The notes beneath the pieces were generated by a model, which was given only the letters and a program-made list of their open reading frames with translations, searched no databases and was not told where the DNA came from. DNA of 64,000 nucleotides from Pontibacterium sinense (GTDB lineage: Bacteria; Pseudomonadota; Gammaproteobacteria; Pseudomonadales; Balneatricaceae), in the NCBI RefSeq assembly GCF_015209595.1, contig NZ_JADEYS010000014.1:1-64000 (forward strand), given 5' to 3'. The translations under genes and the position numbers were made by a program. This document shows positions 8,883-20,200 of the stretch, piece after piece (position 1 is the first letter of the stretch; the number at the start of each line of letters is the position of its first letter).

Positions 8883-9602
8883 TCAGATACAGATCTCACT
8901 CAAGGGAGTCTCTTCACTATAGCGGTGACGGATTTGCGCCTGCAACAGCTCAGCCGTGGCTAATGCATCCACCATCGCGTCGTGTTGCGCATAATGCGGT
9001 AATCCATAACGACTGCGGCTATCACCCAGACGAATAGAAGTGGGTTTGCGACCAAGTAGACGACCACAAAATGAGGAAAAACCTTTACGGTAGAGCTGCG
9101 CTTCCAATTCCATCGTGTCGACAACGGGAAACTGAATTCCCTCGCCTACACGGCGAGTTATTCCCGCGTTAAGAAATTCACGCTCAATATAACGATAGTG
9201 GACAACCACTACCCGACCGGCGATCGCTTCCAGCAGCGGCCCCATAACGGAATACAGATCGGGAGCGCCATCAATATCGGAATGGGTGATACCGTGAATC
9301 ACAACCGAGTTCTCTTCCATCTCTTTACGCGGCGTCAGCAGCCAGTGACGGGCATCGCGTACTCGAATGCGCTGCAGATCAAAGGGTACTAAGCCGATAC
9401 TGACAATTTCATCGTGCTCCGCATCCAACCCGGTAGTTTCAAAATCCAGCGCGACAAACGGCACGTCAGACAACGGGGTATCCGCTGCCGGACAGCCTCC
9501 GGCATAGAAGAGCTGCAGCCGCTCATCATGTGAACTCAGGGCAAGCTCACGAAACAGTAATGGCCAATCAGCGACGGTTTGTAAGGGTGTAATCGCCATC
9601 AT
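8883..9602 (-). CDS. DnaQ-like 3'-5' exonuclease (DEDDh fold)
   Basis: A 239-residue protein with the exonuclease fold: Exo I motif FVALDFETTGLDAEHDEIV (about 48-66), Exo II region VVVHYRYIEREFLN (about 132-145) and Exo III region HDAMVDALATAELLQA (about 207-222). The usual Exo II aspartate position is occupied by Glu in IEREFL, as I recall for this subgroup, so activity is likely but unproven. It begins with two consecutive ATGs and overlaps the stop of the upstream cNMP/CBS/DUF294 gene (TAATGATG), so the two are translationally coupled. This two-gene pair is common in gammaproteobacteria beside acetate or betaine carriers; its role is not established. It is unlikely to be the replicative epsilon subunit. 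Confidence 0.85.
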   Translation of the reverse strand: MMAITPLQTVADWPLLFRELALSSHDERLQLFYAGGCPAADTPLSDVPFVALDFETTGLDAEHDEIVSIGLVPFDLQRIRVRDARHWLLTPRKEMEENSVVIHGITHSDIDGAPDLYSVMGPLLEAIAGRVVVVHYRYIEREFLNAGITRRVGEGIQFPVVDTMELEAQLYRKGFSSFCGRLLGRKPTSIRLGDSRSRYGLPHYAQHDAMVDALATAELLQAQIRHRYSEETPLSEICI

Positions 9603-11479
9603 TATTTCCGCGTGTAGGGATAGCGGAACTTAAGGAAACGCTGGGCATTACTGAGCACCAGAAACGCCTCTTTGAGATTTCGCCGTTCAAAGTCAGACAC
9701 ATTATCCGGCTCGATATTGTTATCCGGCGCACGTCCTGACTCCACATCCAGCGCCTGATGGCGAATACGCACCATCGAGATAAACTCCAGCGCATCACGC
9801 AGATCAGTACCTCGATCTTGCGGCAGAATGCCCGCATCGATCACATCATCCAGACGCTCAAACGAGTTACGTGCGGTCGAGCCGACCGCCAGCGCATGCA
9901 CGCGGATCAGGTCCGCCAGTGGTGCGGTACCACGGCGCTTAAGGTTGATTGAGTTACGATGCTGCCCATCCTTCTCCATCACAAAGCCTTTGAAGAAGCC
10001 CAATGGCGGCGTACGGCTTAGCGAGTTTCGAGCCAAACAGGCCAGAAAACGTGGTGACATACTAGAGCGGCGCACGATAAAGGTGTTCAGCTGCTTAGCC
10101 CAGTCAATGCGGCCCCAGACACCATCCAGATCGAAGAAGATAGAACAGTTCAACAACGCCTCAGGATCCGGGTTATCGATCCAATCTGCAAAGCAGGCTT
10201 CCCATTCCCGGCGGGTTTTTCGCCATTGAGGGTTGGTCGCCATAATCAGACCGGTGCAATAGGTGTATCCACACGCATCCAGACCATCACTGACAAACTG
10301 CGCCAGTTCATCGAAGTATTCACCGTGTAACTTCGGATCATAGCGGTTGTCTAGAATCAGCGCGTTGTCCTGATCGGTAATGATCAGCTGTTCGTCCCGC
10401 GCCATAGACCCCAGCGCCAGGAAGCAGTATGGCACTGGTGGAGACCCCAACTTCTCCTCCGCCAACTCCAGCAAACGCTGCTTAAAGCTGCGTCCGATGA
10501 CCGACAGAGCACTGCCAATCATATGAGAATTAGCATCCTCGTTGACCATCCGCACAAAGCAAGAGTTGACCTGTTTCGACAGCTGCACCAGCTCTTCAAC
10601 ACTCTGCTGACGCAGAATCGTGCTGACCATATATAAGCTGCTTTGGGATTCATAACGAACAATATCGGACGTGGCAATAACACCGATGGGACGTTTACCG
10701 TCCATCACCGGCAGATGATGCAGGTTAAAGCGCAACATCGTTAGCATCGCTTCAAATACGTACGCATCATCATCCAGCGTAATGGGACCGCTGGTCATCA
10801 CCTCAGTCACTGGTCGATCCAGATCAATCCCCGGTGCAACAACCCGGATACGCAGATCACGATCGGTCAGGATACCCGCGAGCAAAGGTTCATCCTCACC
10901 CGCACTTTCAGCATCCTGATGCAAAATTAATAGCGAGGATACGGCCTCTTCCGCCATTTTCTGCGCAGCCTGCCGGATTGAGGCAGAAGCATCGATGGTG
11001 ACCGGTTCACGCGAGATCAACGTGGTGACCTTCGACACCATCAGGTCGTTATTTTCCTGTTTGCTGGAGACCGCCTGACGCAGGCTGTTGTCGTCCATCT
11101 CCACGAAATAGGCGAACTCGTCGAACTGATCGCACAACGCGGTGAACAGCGTTTCAGGGATAAAGTAGATCAGCGAGTCTTCCAGCGTGCGGGCGGGCAG
11201 ACGCACTTTGTTGTTCATTAACAAGCCGAGCTGACCGAACAGATCACCCTCACTCAAGCGGTTGTAGAGATCGCCGTTGCGGCGATAAATCTCGACCGCC
11301 CCGCTGCGAATCACACACAGATCACGAATCTCATCACCAAAGCGGTATACATCGGCACCCGCCCGGTAATAGGAGATCTCGATCTGAGTCGCAATATGGT
11401 TCACCGTGTCTTCCGGCAATGTGTTAAACGGCGGATACTGACTTAGAAAACCCGCGATCTCTATCTGTTCGGCTTCCAT
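9602..11479 (-). CDS. cNMP-binding / CBS / DUF294 nucleotidyltransferase-like protein
   Basis: A 625-residue protein with three parts: a cyclic-nucleotide-binding domain (about 10-130, INS... ending ALCDQFDEFAYF), a CBS-domain pair (about 150-285, with HLPVMDGKRPIGVIATSDIV), then DUF294 and DUF294_C (about 315-620). The DUF294 region carries the nucleotidyltransferase signature GSMARDEQLIITDQDNAL (GS then DxD), as in GlnD-type uridylyltransferases. It has no membrane segment. Such proteins are thought to sense nucleotides or energy state and are encoded with a DEDDh exonuclease, as here. It lies directly downstream of gbcB (59 bp gap) on the same strand, so it may be co-transcribed with betaine demethylation genes. 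The exact function is unknown. Confidence 0.85.
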   Translation of the reverse strand: MEAEQIEIAGFLSQYPPFNTLPEDTVNHIATQIEISYYRAGADVYRFGDEIRDLCVIRSGAVEIYRRNGDLYNRLSEGDLFGQLGLLMNNKVRLPARTLEDSLIYFIPETLFTALCDQFDEFAYFVEMDDNSLRQAVSSKQENNDLMVSKVTTLISREPVTIDASASIRQAAQKMAEEAVSSLLILHQDAESAGEDEPLLAGILTDRDLRIRVVAPGIDLDRPVTEVMTSGPITLDDDAYVFEAMLTMLRFNLHHLPVMDGKRPIGVIATSDIVRYESQSSLYMVSTILRQQSVEELVQLSKQVNSCFVRMVNEDANSHMIGSALSVIGRSFKQRLLELAEEKLGSPPVPYCFLALGSMARDEQLIITDQDNALILDNRYDPKLHGEYFDELAQFVSDGLDACGYTYCTGLIMATNPQWRKTRREWEACFADWIDNPDPEALLNCSIFFDLDGVWGRIDWAKQLNTFIVRRSSMSPRFLACLARNSLSRTPPLGFFKGFVMEKDGQHRNSINLKRRGTAPLADLIRVHALAVGSTARNSFERLDDVIDAGILPQDRGTDLRDALEFISMVRIRHQALDVESGRAPDNNIEPDNVSDFERRNLKEAFLVLSNAQRFLKFRYPYTRK

Positions 11480-11538
11480 ACTATCTCTACTTTATCTCTC
11501 GATCAGAGCGGCCTTTTTAAACGTTACAACAACATGGA

Positions 11539-12666
11539 TCAATACTCGATCACCACATCGCTGGTCGGTACACAGCAGCAAGACAGGACATAACCCGCCG
11601 CTGCATCATCGTCGGTAATGCCGCCGTTATGCTCCATGGTGGTCTCACCGTCCTTGACCATCACTTTACAGGTACCGCAGATCCCCATACCGCAGGCTTT
11701 AGGAATGTGCAGATCCAGTTTAGAGGCCGCCGCATGCAAGGTCTCACCCGGTGCAATCTGGATGCTTTTGCCATTATTGGCAAACTCGACCCGCAACATA
11801 TCGGATTGGGTAATCGCATCAGACTCGACTTGAGCGGTCTCTGCCTGCTCCTTGGCATCTTCGGCAATATCAATCGGTGTCGCACCAAAGGATTCTTCAT
11901 GATAACGGCTCATGTCGAAGCCTTTGCTTTCCAGCAAGTTCTTCACCGCCTTCATATAAGGACCCGGGCCACAACAGAAGACCTCACGCTCCATAAAGTC
12001 GGGCGCAATCATCTCCAGTTTAGACTCATCAAGATACCCACGATATCCGTGCCATGCCTGACCATTCTCGATGCTTTCGCAAATGAGATGCAGATTAAAG
12101 TTACCAATACGCGACGCCATATGATCCAGCTCACGCTGATAGATAATATCGCGGGGCGTACGCGCGCTGTGCACAAACGCCATATCCACATCAGCATTGG
12201 TATCAAACCACCAGCGCGCCATGGACATCGTTGGGGTAATACCGACACCGCCGGACAGCAACAACACTTTTTCAGCCGGGAAATCGATGCAGTTAAAGAC
12301 ACCTACCGGGCCGTGTACCGCCAGTTCGTTACCCTCGGACAGGTTATCGTGCAACCAATTGGATACCAGACCACCCGGCACACGCTTCACCGTTATGGAG
12401 AAACTGTAGGGCACAGACGGCGAGCTGGAGATCGTGTACGAACGCATGGTTGGCTTACCGTCGATCTCTAACTCCAGCGTGACAAATTGACCGGGTTTAA
12501 AGAAGTACATTACCGGCTGCTCAGACATAAAGCAGAACGTACGTACATCCCAGGTTTCTTCAATCACCTTTACACAGCGGACATTGTGACGACCATTGAC
12601 CCAGGTCTGCGTTTTAACCGGGATAAAGCTGTCTGAATTGACAGTCACTGGCACTGAATTGGTCAT
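11539..12666 (-). CDS. gbcB: glycine betaine monooxygenase, reductase subunit GbcB
   Basis: A 375-residue flavin/iron-sulfur reductase: FAD-binding ferredoxin-reductase barrel (about 20-130, with MRSYTISSSPSVP), NAD-binding domain (about 130-245, LLLSGGVGITPTMSMARW) and a C-terminal plant-type 2Fe-2S ferredoxin (about 285-375) with C325, C330, C333 and a cysteine in the CCC at 363-365. It passes NAD(P)H electrons to the Rieske oxygenase GbcA for the first demethylation of glycine betaine to dimethylglycine and formaldehyde. It is divergent from gbcA across 310 bp, the arrangement known in Pseudomonas. A terminal acidic linker (about 255-280) joins the reductase and ferredoxin parts. Confidence 0.94.
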   Translation of the reverse strand: MTNSVPVTVNSDSFIPVKTQTWVNGRHNVRCVKVIEETWDVRTFCFMSEQPVMYFFKPGQFVTLELEIDGKPTMRSYTISSSPSVPYSFSITVKRVPGGLVSNWLHDNLSEGNELAVHGPVGVFNCIDFPAEKVLLLSGGVGITPTMSMARWWFDTNADVDMAFVHSARTPRDIIYQRELDHMASRIGNFNLHLICESIENGQAWHGYRGYLDESKLEMIAPDFMEREVFCCGPGPYMKAVKNLLESKGFDMSRYHEESFGATPIDIAEDAKEQAETAQVESDAITQSDMLRVEFANNGKSIQIAPGETLHAAASKLDLHIPKACGMGICGTCKVMVKDGETTMEHNGGITDDDAAAGYVLSCCCVPTSDVVIEY

Positions 12667-12976
12667 AGTTGTTCTCTCATTCGGGGGATCTTTCAGCAGT
12701 TCCGCCCATTGTCAGCGCAGACACTTTTTCCTAGTTAGCCATCCACGACAATAAGTTGCTTATTGCGACCACCCCCCATCAGCCCAGAGACCGAGGTCGA
12801 TTTATGTACAGCATCATGTCGCGAATGGTCATTCCGCGATCCCACGCTTGAGCGAGCATAGCCCCATCAACAATGTCATCACGGGTCGCAGGGTTATAGC
12901 GTGCCAACACACCAACCCATGAACCACGGATACATCAAATAATCTGCACTCTGGTGCTAGTGAGGATAAAAATAAA
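12667..12976. promoter_or_regulatory. divergent gbcB/gbcA promoter region with CGAC pair and palindromes
   Basis: The 310-bp region holds both promoters. CGACAA (12746-12751) and CGACCA (12766-12771) are 20 bp apart and flank a perfect palindrome, CAATAAG-ttg-CTTATTG (12749-12765). A second imperfect palindrome is TCGCGAATG (12819-12827) with CATTCCGCGA (12830-12839). In Pseudomonas, GbdR activates both genes from this interval (established); assigning these particular elements to GbdR is inference. Confidence 0.6.
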
Positions 12977-14248
12977 ATGAACCAGAATGACCTGATCAAT
13001 ACCCGTAATGCGACGATGGACGAAGCACGCGAAGAGATGGCAAATCTGCTCGAAGCGCGTCCGGCCAACTACTCCTTACCGCAGCCGCTTTACAACGACC
13101 CGCAGATGTTCCGCGTCGACATGGAAGAAGTGTTCCAGAAAGAGTGGTTGTTTGTTGGCATGACCAGCGAGGTTCCAAACAAAGGTGACTACTTCACCGT
13201 AGAGATCGGCCAGAACCCAGTACTGGTTGTCCGTGATGCCGACGGCAGTGTGAACGCATTCCACAACACCTGTCGCCACCGTGGCTCCCGCATTTGTACC
13301 GAACACCGCGGAAAAGTAGCCAACCTGGTGTGCCCATACCACCAGTGGACCTACGACCTTAAAGGCAACCTGCTATTCGCGGGCACCGAAATGGGTGACG
13401 CGTTCGATATGAAAGAACACGGCCTGAAAAAAGCACACACCAAAACTGCCGGCGGTTTTGTCTTCGTGTGTCTGGCGAAAAACGAGCCTGAAGGTGATTT
13501 CGACGAGTTTCTGGAAACGCTGGAAGAGTACATGGAACCGTACGACGTGGAGAACACCAAGCTGGCGGTGGAATCCAACATGTACGAACAAGCGAACTGG
13601 AAGCTGGTTATCGAAAACAACCGTGAGTGCTACCACTGTGCGGGCAACCACCCAGAACTGCTGAACACCCTGCTGGAATGGGATGACACCAACGATCCAC
13701 GTGCCTCTGACGAATTCAGAGAACATTGCGCCGCTCAAGCCGCTGAATGGGATGCAGAAGGTATCCCACACGAACACCGCAGCTTTGGTCCGGGCTTGCG
13801 CAACCGTATCGTGCGTATGCCGCTGAAAAAAGGCACTCACGTGATGACGCTGGACGGCGAAGCGGGCTGCAAAAAACTATTGGGCCGCGTAAAGAACCCA
13901 AGCCTTGGTTCGATGCGAATCCTGCATCTGCCAAACTCCTGGAATCACATGCAGTCTGATCACTTCATCGTATTCCGGGTGCTGCCGATCTCCGCACAGG
14001 AATCGATTGTGACCACCAAATGGTTCGTGCACAAAGATGCTGTAGAAGGTGTTGATTACGATGTTGCCCGCCTGCGTCAGGTCTGGGACGCAACCAATGA
14101 ACAAGACCGTATTCTGGGCGAAGAAAACCAGCGCGGTATTAACTCCATCGGCTATCAGCCGGGACCTTACTCAGAAACCTTCGAGTTCGGCATCGTCAAC
14201 TTCATGGAGTGGTACAGCGAAACCGTTCAGAAAAACCTGAAAGGTTAA
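12977..14248 (+). CDS. gbcA: glycine betaine monooxygenase, Rieske oxygenase subunit GbcA
   Basis: A 423-residue aromatic-ring-hydroxylase-type oxygenase. The Rieske 2Fe-2S ligands are C99, H101, C119 and H122 (CRHRGSRICTEHR then CPYHQW). The mononuclear iron site is in NNRECYHCAGNHPE (H220, H225), with an acidic ligand expected downstream. It oxidatively removes one methyl group from glycine betaine, giving dimethylglycine and formaldehyde, and takes electrons from GbcB. GAGGATAAAAATAAA precedes the ATG. The gene is monocistronic: two intrinsic terminators follow. The length and motifs match PA5410 of P. aeruginosa. Confidence 0.95.
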   Translation: MNQNDLINTRNATMDEAREEMANLLEARPANYSLPQPLYNDPQMFRVDMEEVFQKEWLFVGMTSEVPNKGDYFTVEIGQNPVLVVRDADGSVNAFHNTCRHRGSRICTEHRGKVANLVCPYHQWTYDLKGNLLFAGTEMGDAFDMKEHGLKKAHTKTAGGFVFVCLAKNEPEGDFDEFLETLEEYMEPYDVENTKLAVESNMYEQANWKLVIENNRECYHCAGNHPELLNTLLEWDDTNDPRASDEFREHCAAQAAEWDAEGIPHEHRSFGPGLRNRIVRMPLKKGTHVMTLDGEAGCKKLLGRVKNPSLGSMRILHLPNSWNHMQSDHFIVFRVLPISAQESIVTTKWFVHKDAVEGVDYDVARLRQVWDATNEQDRILGEENQRGINSIGYQPGPYSETFEFGIVNFMEWYSETVQKNLKG

Positions 14249-14262
14249 CCAGTTCTGCCTTA

Positions 14263-14309
14263 CCGCTGAGGTGTTAACCGTACCCAACACCCCAGCGGCG
14301 CTCTTTTTT
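14263..14309 (+). terminator. intrinsic terminator of gbcA
   Basis: A 13-bp stem with one mismatch, CCGCTGAGGTGTT (14263-14275) and AACACCCCAGCGG (14286-14298), then GCTCTTTTTTG. Confidence 0.8.
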
Positions 14310-14428
14310 GATCATAATAGGTAATACCGACTACGAAGCCCTTCAGGAGCAGCCCGTCAATCGGCCGACACTATGGTTGCTACCTGAGCTTCGACCCGGC
14401 ACTTGTTGAGAATAACTTAGAGCATGGC

Positions 14429-14455
14429 AAGCCAGCGTTTATCGCTGGCTTTTTT
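14429..14455 (+). terminator. second intrinsic terminator downstream of gbcA
   Basis: A perfect 9-bp stem, AAGCCAGCG (14429-14437) and CGCTGGCTT (14443-14451), loop 5 nt, followed by T residues to 14455. It may end an unannotated small transcript that starts after the first terminator, or act as a back-up. Confidence 0.8.
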
Positions 14456-14574
14456 GTTTGGCAAATGAAACTGGGGATTTTCCAATCAGCACCGGTCTCC
14501 AACTAACTACACTAGTTATTGACCATTTACTCGAATAAAATAAACGGTTCACATCCGTCACTGATGTAACCAAT

Positions 14575-15873
14575 ATGCCTAGCAAGAATGCGTCCCAATT
14601 TCCCGGGCTGGAAACACTATTCGATCAACTGGCCGACGCCGTGTATCTGATCGATCCTGTCACCTCAAATATCATCTGGGGCAATACTCAGGCGTGGAAA
14701 AGCCTTGGCATGACCCCAAATGACATTCTCAATCACAGCGTTTTAAGCCTGCAAAAGGATGTTCATGGCGCACCGCAGTGGAAAGATATTGCCAATGAGA
14801 TATTCAAAACAGACTGCTTTCGTTTTCTAGGCAGGCATCAACACCGTGATGGACATGAGATAGAGGTCGAGGTGAATACAACGCACTTCACCTGGAACGA
14901 CCAGCGTTTCTTTTTGTCTGTAGCCCGTGATATCACCAACCGAGTGCTACAAGAACCCTCTGCTTCAGAAGACAACTCCAGCGAACTTTTCGCGCTCAAC
15001 GAAGCCAGCGATGGCACATGGGACTGGAGCATTCAGACTGGCGAAGTCACCTTCAGCCCACAGCTCAAACGCCTTTTGGGTTACGGACCCGACGAGATGC
15101 CGGGCGTACTGGATACCTGGAAAGACAACATCCATCCCGAAGATGCACCGCTGGTGCTTGCCACGATAAAAGAACATCTGAAAGGACAACGTCCTCGCTA
15201 CGAAGCCACTTATCGACTGCGCAACAGAAACGGACACTACCTCTGGGTACAGGATCGCGGCCGTATCTGTGAACGTGATAAAAACGGATCGCCCACCCGC
15301 GCGATGGGTTTAGTTCACAACATCACTGACCAGAAGCATGTGGAGCTTAATCTGCAAAAACTGGCCTCCTACGATTTGCTCACCAGTCTGGTGAATCGCC
15401 GCGAGGGGATGAAACAACTTGTCTTGCAGATGAACCTTGCTCGGCGATTGAACACGCCACTCGGTATTGCGTATCTAGACATTGATCACTTCAAGCGCAT
15501 CAACGATGTATTTGGCCACCAGCAAGGTGATGAAACACTGAAAAAGCTGGCGAAAGTTCTACGGCACGTTATCCGTTCATCTGACACCATATGCCGCTGG
15601 GGTGGTGAGGAGTTCCTGCTGTTTGCAAATAACACGGATCTCGACGACATGGTGGCATTAGGTGAGAAAATCCGACGCGAAGTCCGCGCTGCGTTTTTTG
15701 ATGACCGCAGCCCTATCACTATCAGTCTGGGTATCACCACCTCCAACGGAGAGGAGGAAATCTCCGAAACATTAGCGCGTGCAGACACCGCTATGTATAG
15801 GGCCAAGCACAATGGACGAAACCGTGTAGAGTTCACCTCCCCTGATATTCAACCATCACAGGTTGACCTGTAA
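14575..15873 (+). CDS. PAS-PAS-GGEEF diguanylate cyclase
   Basis: A 432-residue soluble protein with PAS 1 (about 10-120), PAS/PAC 2 (about 140-255, ending AMGLVHNITDQKHVE) and a C-terminal GGDEF domain (260-425). The active site is GGEEF (343-347, in CRWGGEEFLLF), preceded by the allosteric I-site RSSD (334-337), so it should make cyclic di-GMP and be product-inhibited. It has no membrane segment or haem ligand that I can identify, so the PAS signal is unknown. It follows gbcA on the same strand but is separated from it by two terminators. The Shine-Dalgarno before the ATG is weak. Confidence 0.9.
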   Translation: MPSKNASQFPGLETLFDQLADAVYLIDPVTSNIIWGNTQAWKSLGMTPNDILNHSVLSLQKDVHGAPQWKDIANEIFKTDCFRFLGRHQHRDGHEIEVEVNTTHFTWNDQRFFLSVARDITNRVLQEPSASEDNSSELFALNEASDGTWDWSIQTGEVTFSPQLKRLLGYGPDEMPGVLDTWKDNIHPEDAPLVLATIKEHLKGQRPRYEATYRLRNRNGHYLWVQDRGRICERDKNGSPTRAMGLVHNITDQKHVELNLQKLASYDLLTSLVNRREGMKQLVLQMNLARRLNTPLGIAYLDIDHFKRINDVFGHQQGDETLKKLAKVLRHVIRSSDTICRWGGEEFLLFANNTDLDDMVALGEKIRREVRAAFFDDRSPITISLGITTSNGEEEISETLARADTAMYRAKHNGRNRVEFTSPDIQPSQVDL

Positions 15874-15970
15874 ATCTCCGACTCTCTCCAGAAATACAGT
15901 CTTCAATCACACGTAGCATCTCAACGAGGCGCTACGTTAACCCTCCGTGTGCGTCTACACTGAGAGCTAA

Positions 15971-16990
<1,020 letters not shown>

Positions 16991-16996
16991 GGTGTG

Positions 16997-17031
16997 TGAG
17001 TAGCTATCCCGATGGATTTGGCTACTCATAT
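16997..17031 (+). terminator. probable terminator of the deaminase gene
   Basis: An 8-bp stem, TGAGTAGC (16997-17004) with GCTACTCA (17021-17028), 16-nt loop, followed by only a short TATT tail. Confidence 0.45.
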
Positions 17032-17163
17032 TAAAGACGCTTATTTAGATAGGGGAGCATCCGCAACAAATAGCGGACATGAAACATTTCTCGATTGATC
17101 GATACTACTAATTCACTCAGCATACTCAAGCCATTTTCATAATAAGAACGTTACGACAATCAT

Positions 17164-17207
17164 CTATCAAGGAAGGCTATCTCTGATAAGGATGCCGTCC
17201 TTGATAG
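17164..17207. repeat. inverted repeat downstream of the helicase gene
   Basis: Perfect 10-bp inverted repeat, CTATCAAGGA (17164-17173) and TCCTTGATAG (17198-17207), 21 bp beyond the stop of the large helicase gene. It could form the 3' hairpin of that transcript, but no T-run follows. Confidence 0.5.
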
Positions 17208-17227
17208 ATTACTCGCTCGTTAACTAA

Positions 17228-20200
17228 TCAAGAATTATGAACTCTATCGACCCATGTCTGGAAAATCTCTGCCGTCGAACTATGACGACGACCGACCTTA
17301 AATTCAGAGAATAGCCAGCCGATCGGATCATTGGGCTGAGCAGCAAGTGCAGCACGCGCGACACCTATCTGCTCTTGATAGCACAAATCCTTCCAATCGC
17401 GTTCAATACCAAAGGCGTAAAGACCACGCCATGAAATCTCATCGCACACATCATCCGCTGATAACCAAACGGTTGTTTTCTCCTCACCCTCTCGCCAAAA
17501 GCCAGCCCAACTCTTAATCACATCTCGTAGATGCTGACGTTGCTTGCGAGAGCTACGGTTCAAGCTGTGCTTGTGCGCAATATCGAGAGTCAGCTCGTGA
17601 AGCGTAATCCCGTTCTTAAGCTCCAATATAGATTTAGCCAATAAGCTTAGATTCATCCGATGATCCGGATGAAAATAGCAATCCTTCTCGTATGTTGGAA
17701 GGATAGTCAGAATGTCATCATTCGCAGAATTTGGATTACATAAAGGCTCATACAATGGCTCTTGGCGCTGGACTTGGGCAAGGCGCTGTTCCACTGGCTC
17801 TTCTAACTCGATTACGGCCTGAGAGACACCCGCTTTTGGGCCATCACTCCGTGCATTTAAAGACTCCTGATCGAGCTCTGCCGATGATTCAGATTCGTGC
17901 TCCAAAACTGCTTCTGCTTCTGTCTCTGTCTCTGCCTCTGCCTCTGCCTCTGCCTCTGCCTCTGCCTCTGCCTCACGATCCTCAGCTAACAACGTATCTA
18001 AGCGCTCGTGGAGTTTCTTCATCGCATATTCAGGCTCTTGGAAGTAGTCAGTAGACCACAAGCGAACGATGCGCCAACCAAGGTTCTCAAGGATCACCTG
18101 ACGTACGCGATCACGATCACGTGCTGATGGTGAACCATGGTAAGTGGCGCCATCACACTCAACACCTGCGAGGTATTCCCCCGGTTTATCGGGATGGACA
18201 ATGCCCAGATCTACTCGGAATTTAGATACCCCCACTTGTGTCTGAACCTTCCACCCCTTCTCGCGAAGCGTCATGGCAACCGCCTGCTCAAAGTCTGAAT
18301 CAAACTGATCAACACCGTAATTAGCTGAACTAAATTCAGCCAACGCGATCGGGCCGCGTTCGGAGAATTCTAGGTAGTTTTTAAGATGTTCTATCGCCGT
18401 CGCTTGTGTACGAGACAGATCCACCATGGATGAATCAAAGCTGGAGAAGACCAGCACCTCAGTCGTTGCGCGCGTCACAGCAACATTCAATCGGCGCTCC
18501 CCTCCCTGCTTATTCAGAGGGCCGAAGTTCATACTCATTGTGCGGCCACCAGGCTCAGTCGGGCCGTAGGTCAGAGACAGGATAATAATATCCCGCTCAT
18601 CACCCTGAACTGACTCAAGGTTTTTCACAAATAACGGATCGTAGGTATCCGTTGCAGTAAAGAATCGTTCGAGTTCGGGGTTTTTACGGCGCGCCTCATC
18701 AACGAGGTCTTCAATTAAACGCTGTTGCTGTGAGTTGACCGTAACGATACCCATCGAACGTTCTGGCTCTCCATTAAGCATGCCAGAGAGGCGTTGAACG
18801 ACCTCTGTGACTACCGCTTGTGCCTCGATGGCATTAGTCTGACCACGACCTTTAGCATACACACCGTCTACTCGGTGCAACGTTACGGCGCTAGCTTTCG
18901 TTTCCGCTGACGGGAACGTAGTTAACTGATTCTCGTAGTAGTGCGAGTTCGAGAAGGCGATCAGTGTTTCATGGCGACTGCGGTAGTGCCCAGTTAAACG
19001 AAGATGAGGCAAACGCGCCGCTAACGCCTGATCCAAGATGGATTCTAAATCACCTTCATCCGAATCTTCTTCCTCTTTGCGTCCAAACGTGTTGCTTGGC
19101 GGCATCTGCTTCGGATCGCCAACAACGATGACGTTTTTACCGCGTGCGATCACGCCAACGGCATCCCACGTGGTGATTTGAGAAGCCTCATCGAATACCA
19201 CGAGATCAAAAAATGCAAAATCGGCAGGCAAGAATTGCGCGACCGATAGCGGCGACATCATAAAACAAGGTGTCAGATCCGTGAGAGCCCCTCCCATTTC
19301 ATTCACTAACGCGCGCACAGGTTTGTGCCGTGTTTTCTTCGTCAGTTCACGTGCGAGTACACCATACTCCGCAGGCGTATCAGAGGCGTTACGATCAGGC
19401 ACGCTACCAGCAGTCTTAGCCACGATATACTCGGCTGTTGTTGCTGAGACATCAGCATCAAGCTCACGAAACATCTCAATGGTGGATTCGTGAGACGCAC
19501 CCGCAAACTGAACTAACGAAGGACTCTGATCGATCAATTTCGGTGCCAACCATACACACAACGCAGTCATTGCATTGTCCTCGCAAGCTCGTGGTGCAAT
19601 CGCACGTGTTTCCAGCATCAGCGATAGTGGCTCAAGTTGGTACTGAGTCGCATGCTTCTTAGCCGCCAACCAACGGCACCAACGGCTCAAACGTTCACTC
19701 TGATCCGCTACAACACTGAAATCAGACGCGATTTTGCTAAAATCATCATCAGCGTTAATGCTGATTTTTAGAGCTTCAGCGTCTTCATTAAGCGCTGTAA
19801 TGTTCGCGGCGGCGAAGGCCACACTGCGAGCCAGCCCAACGATCTGTGAGCTTTCGGATAGGAAGTCTCGACCATCAATTAAGTGGCGGCGCAACGTACC
19901 AATAGGAAGCGTCGGATCAGCAAACGATCCGATAAACGTCTTGAAGAGCTCAAGCGCCAGTGAACCATTCGTAAGCGATCTATTGAGTTTCTGCGGATCT
20001 GAATCCACACCGGACCATGCTGGCGTTCCTTCGAGCTCAGCAGCACTGCTTTTAAGCTGTCTAAGTGTTTCACGTGCAGCAACTGCTGACTCAAGAATCT
20101 CGAGATCTACGATCTTATCAAGTCCTTTAGCACGCATCGTTTTTCGTAGGCTATGACGCTTCAAAAAACCGAAAAGACCTGTCGCTTCGTTTCGCTGTTG

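Larger units (their letters stand above)
14249..14574. other. intergenic region after gbcA with two terminators
   Basis: 326 bp without a protein gene. It contains the gbcA terminator (14263-14309), about 120 bp of unassigned sequence, a second intrinsic terminator (14429-14455), and the promoter zone of the downstream cyclase. The segment between the two terminators could be a small RNA, but no promoter can be shown by eye. Confidence 0.5.

Noticed and set aside
11629-12471. 280-codon plus-strand frame opposite gbcB
   Set aside because: A shadow of gbcB; composition is unlike a real protein (rich in His/Arg) and no domain is visible.
15911-15937. ACGTAGC/GCTACGT inverted repeat after the diguanylate cyclase gene
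   Set aside because: A 7-bp stem with a 13-nt loop and no T-run; not enough to call.
17922-17974. CRISPR-like repeat array
   Set aside because: It is a hexanucleotide microsatellite without spacers, inside a coding frame.
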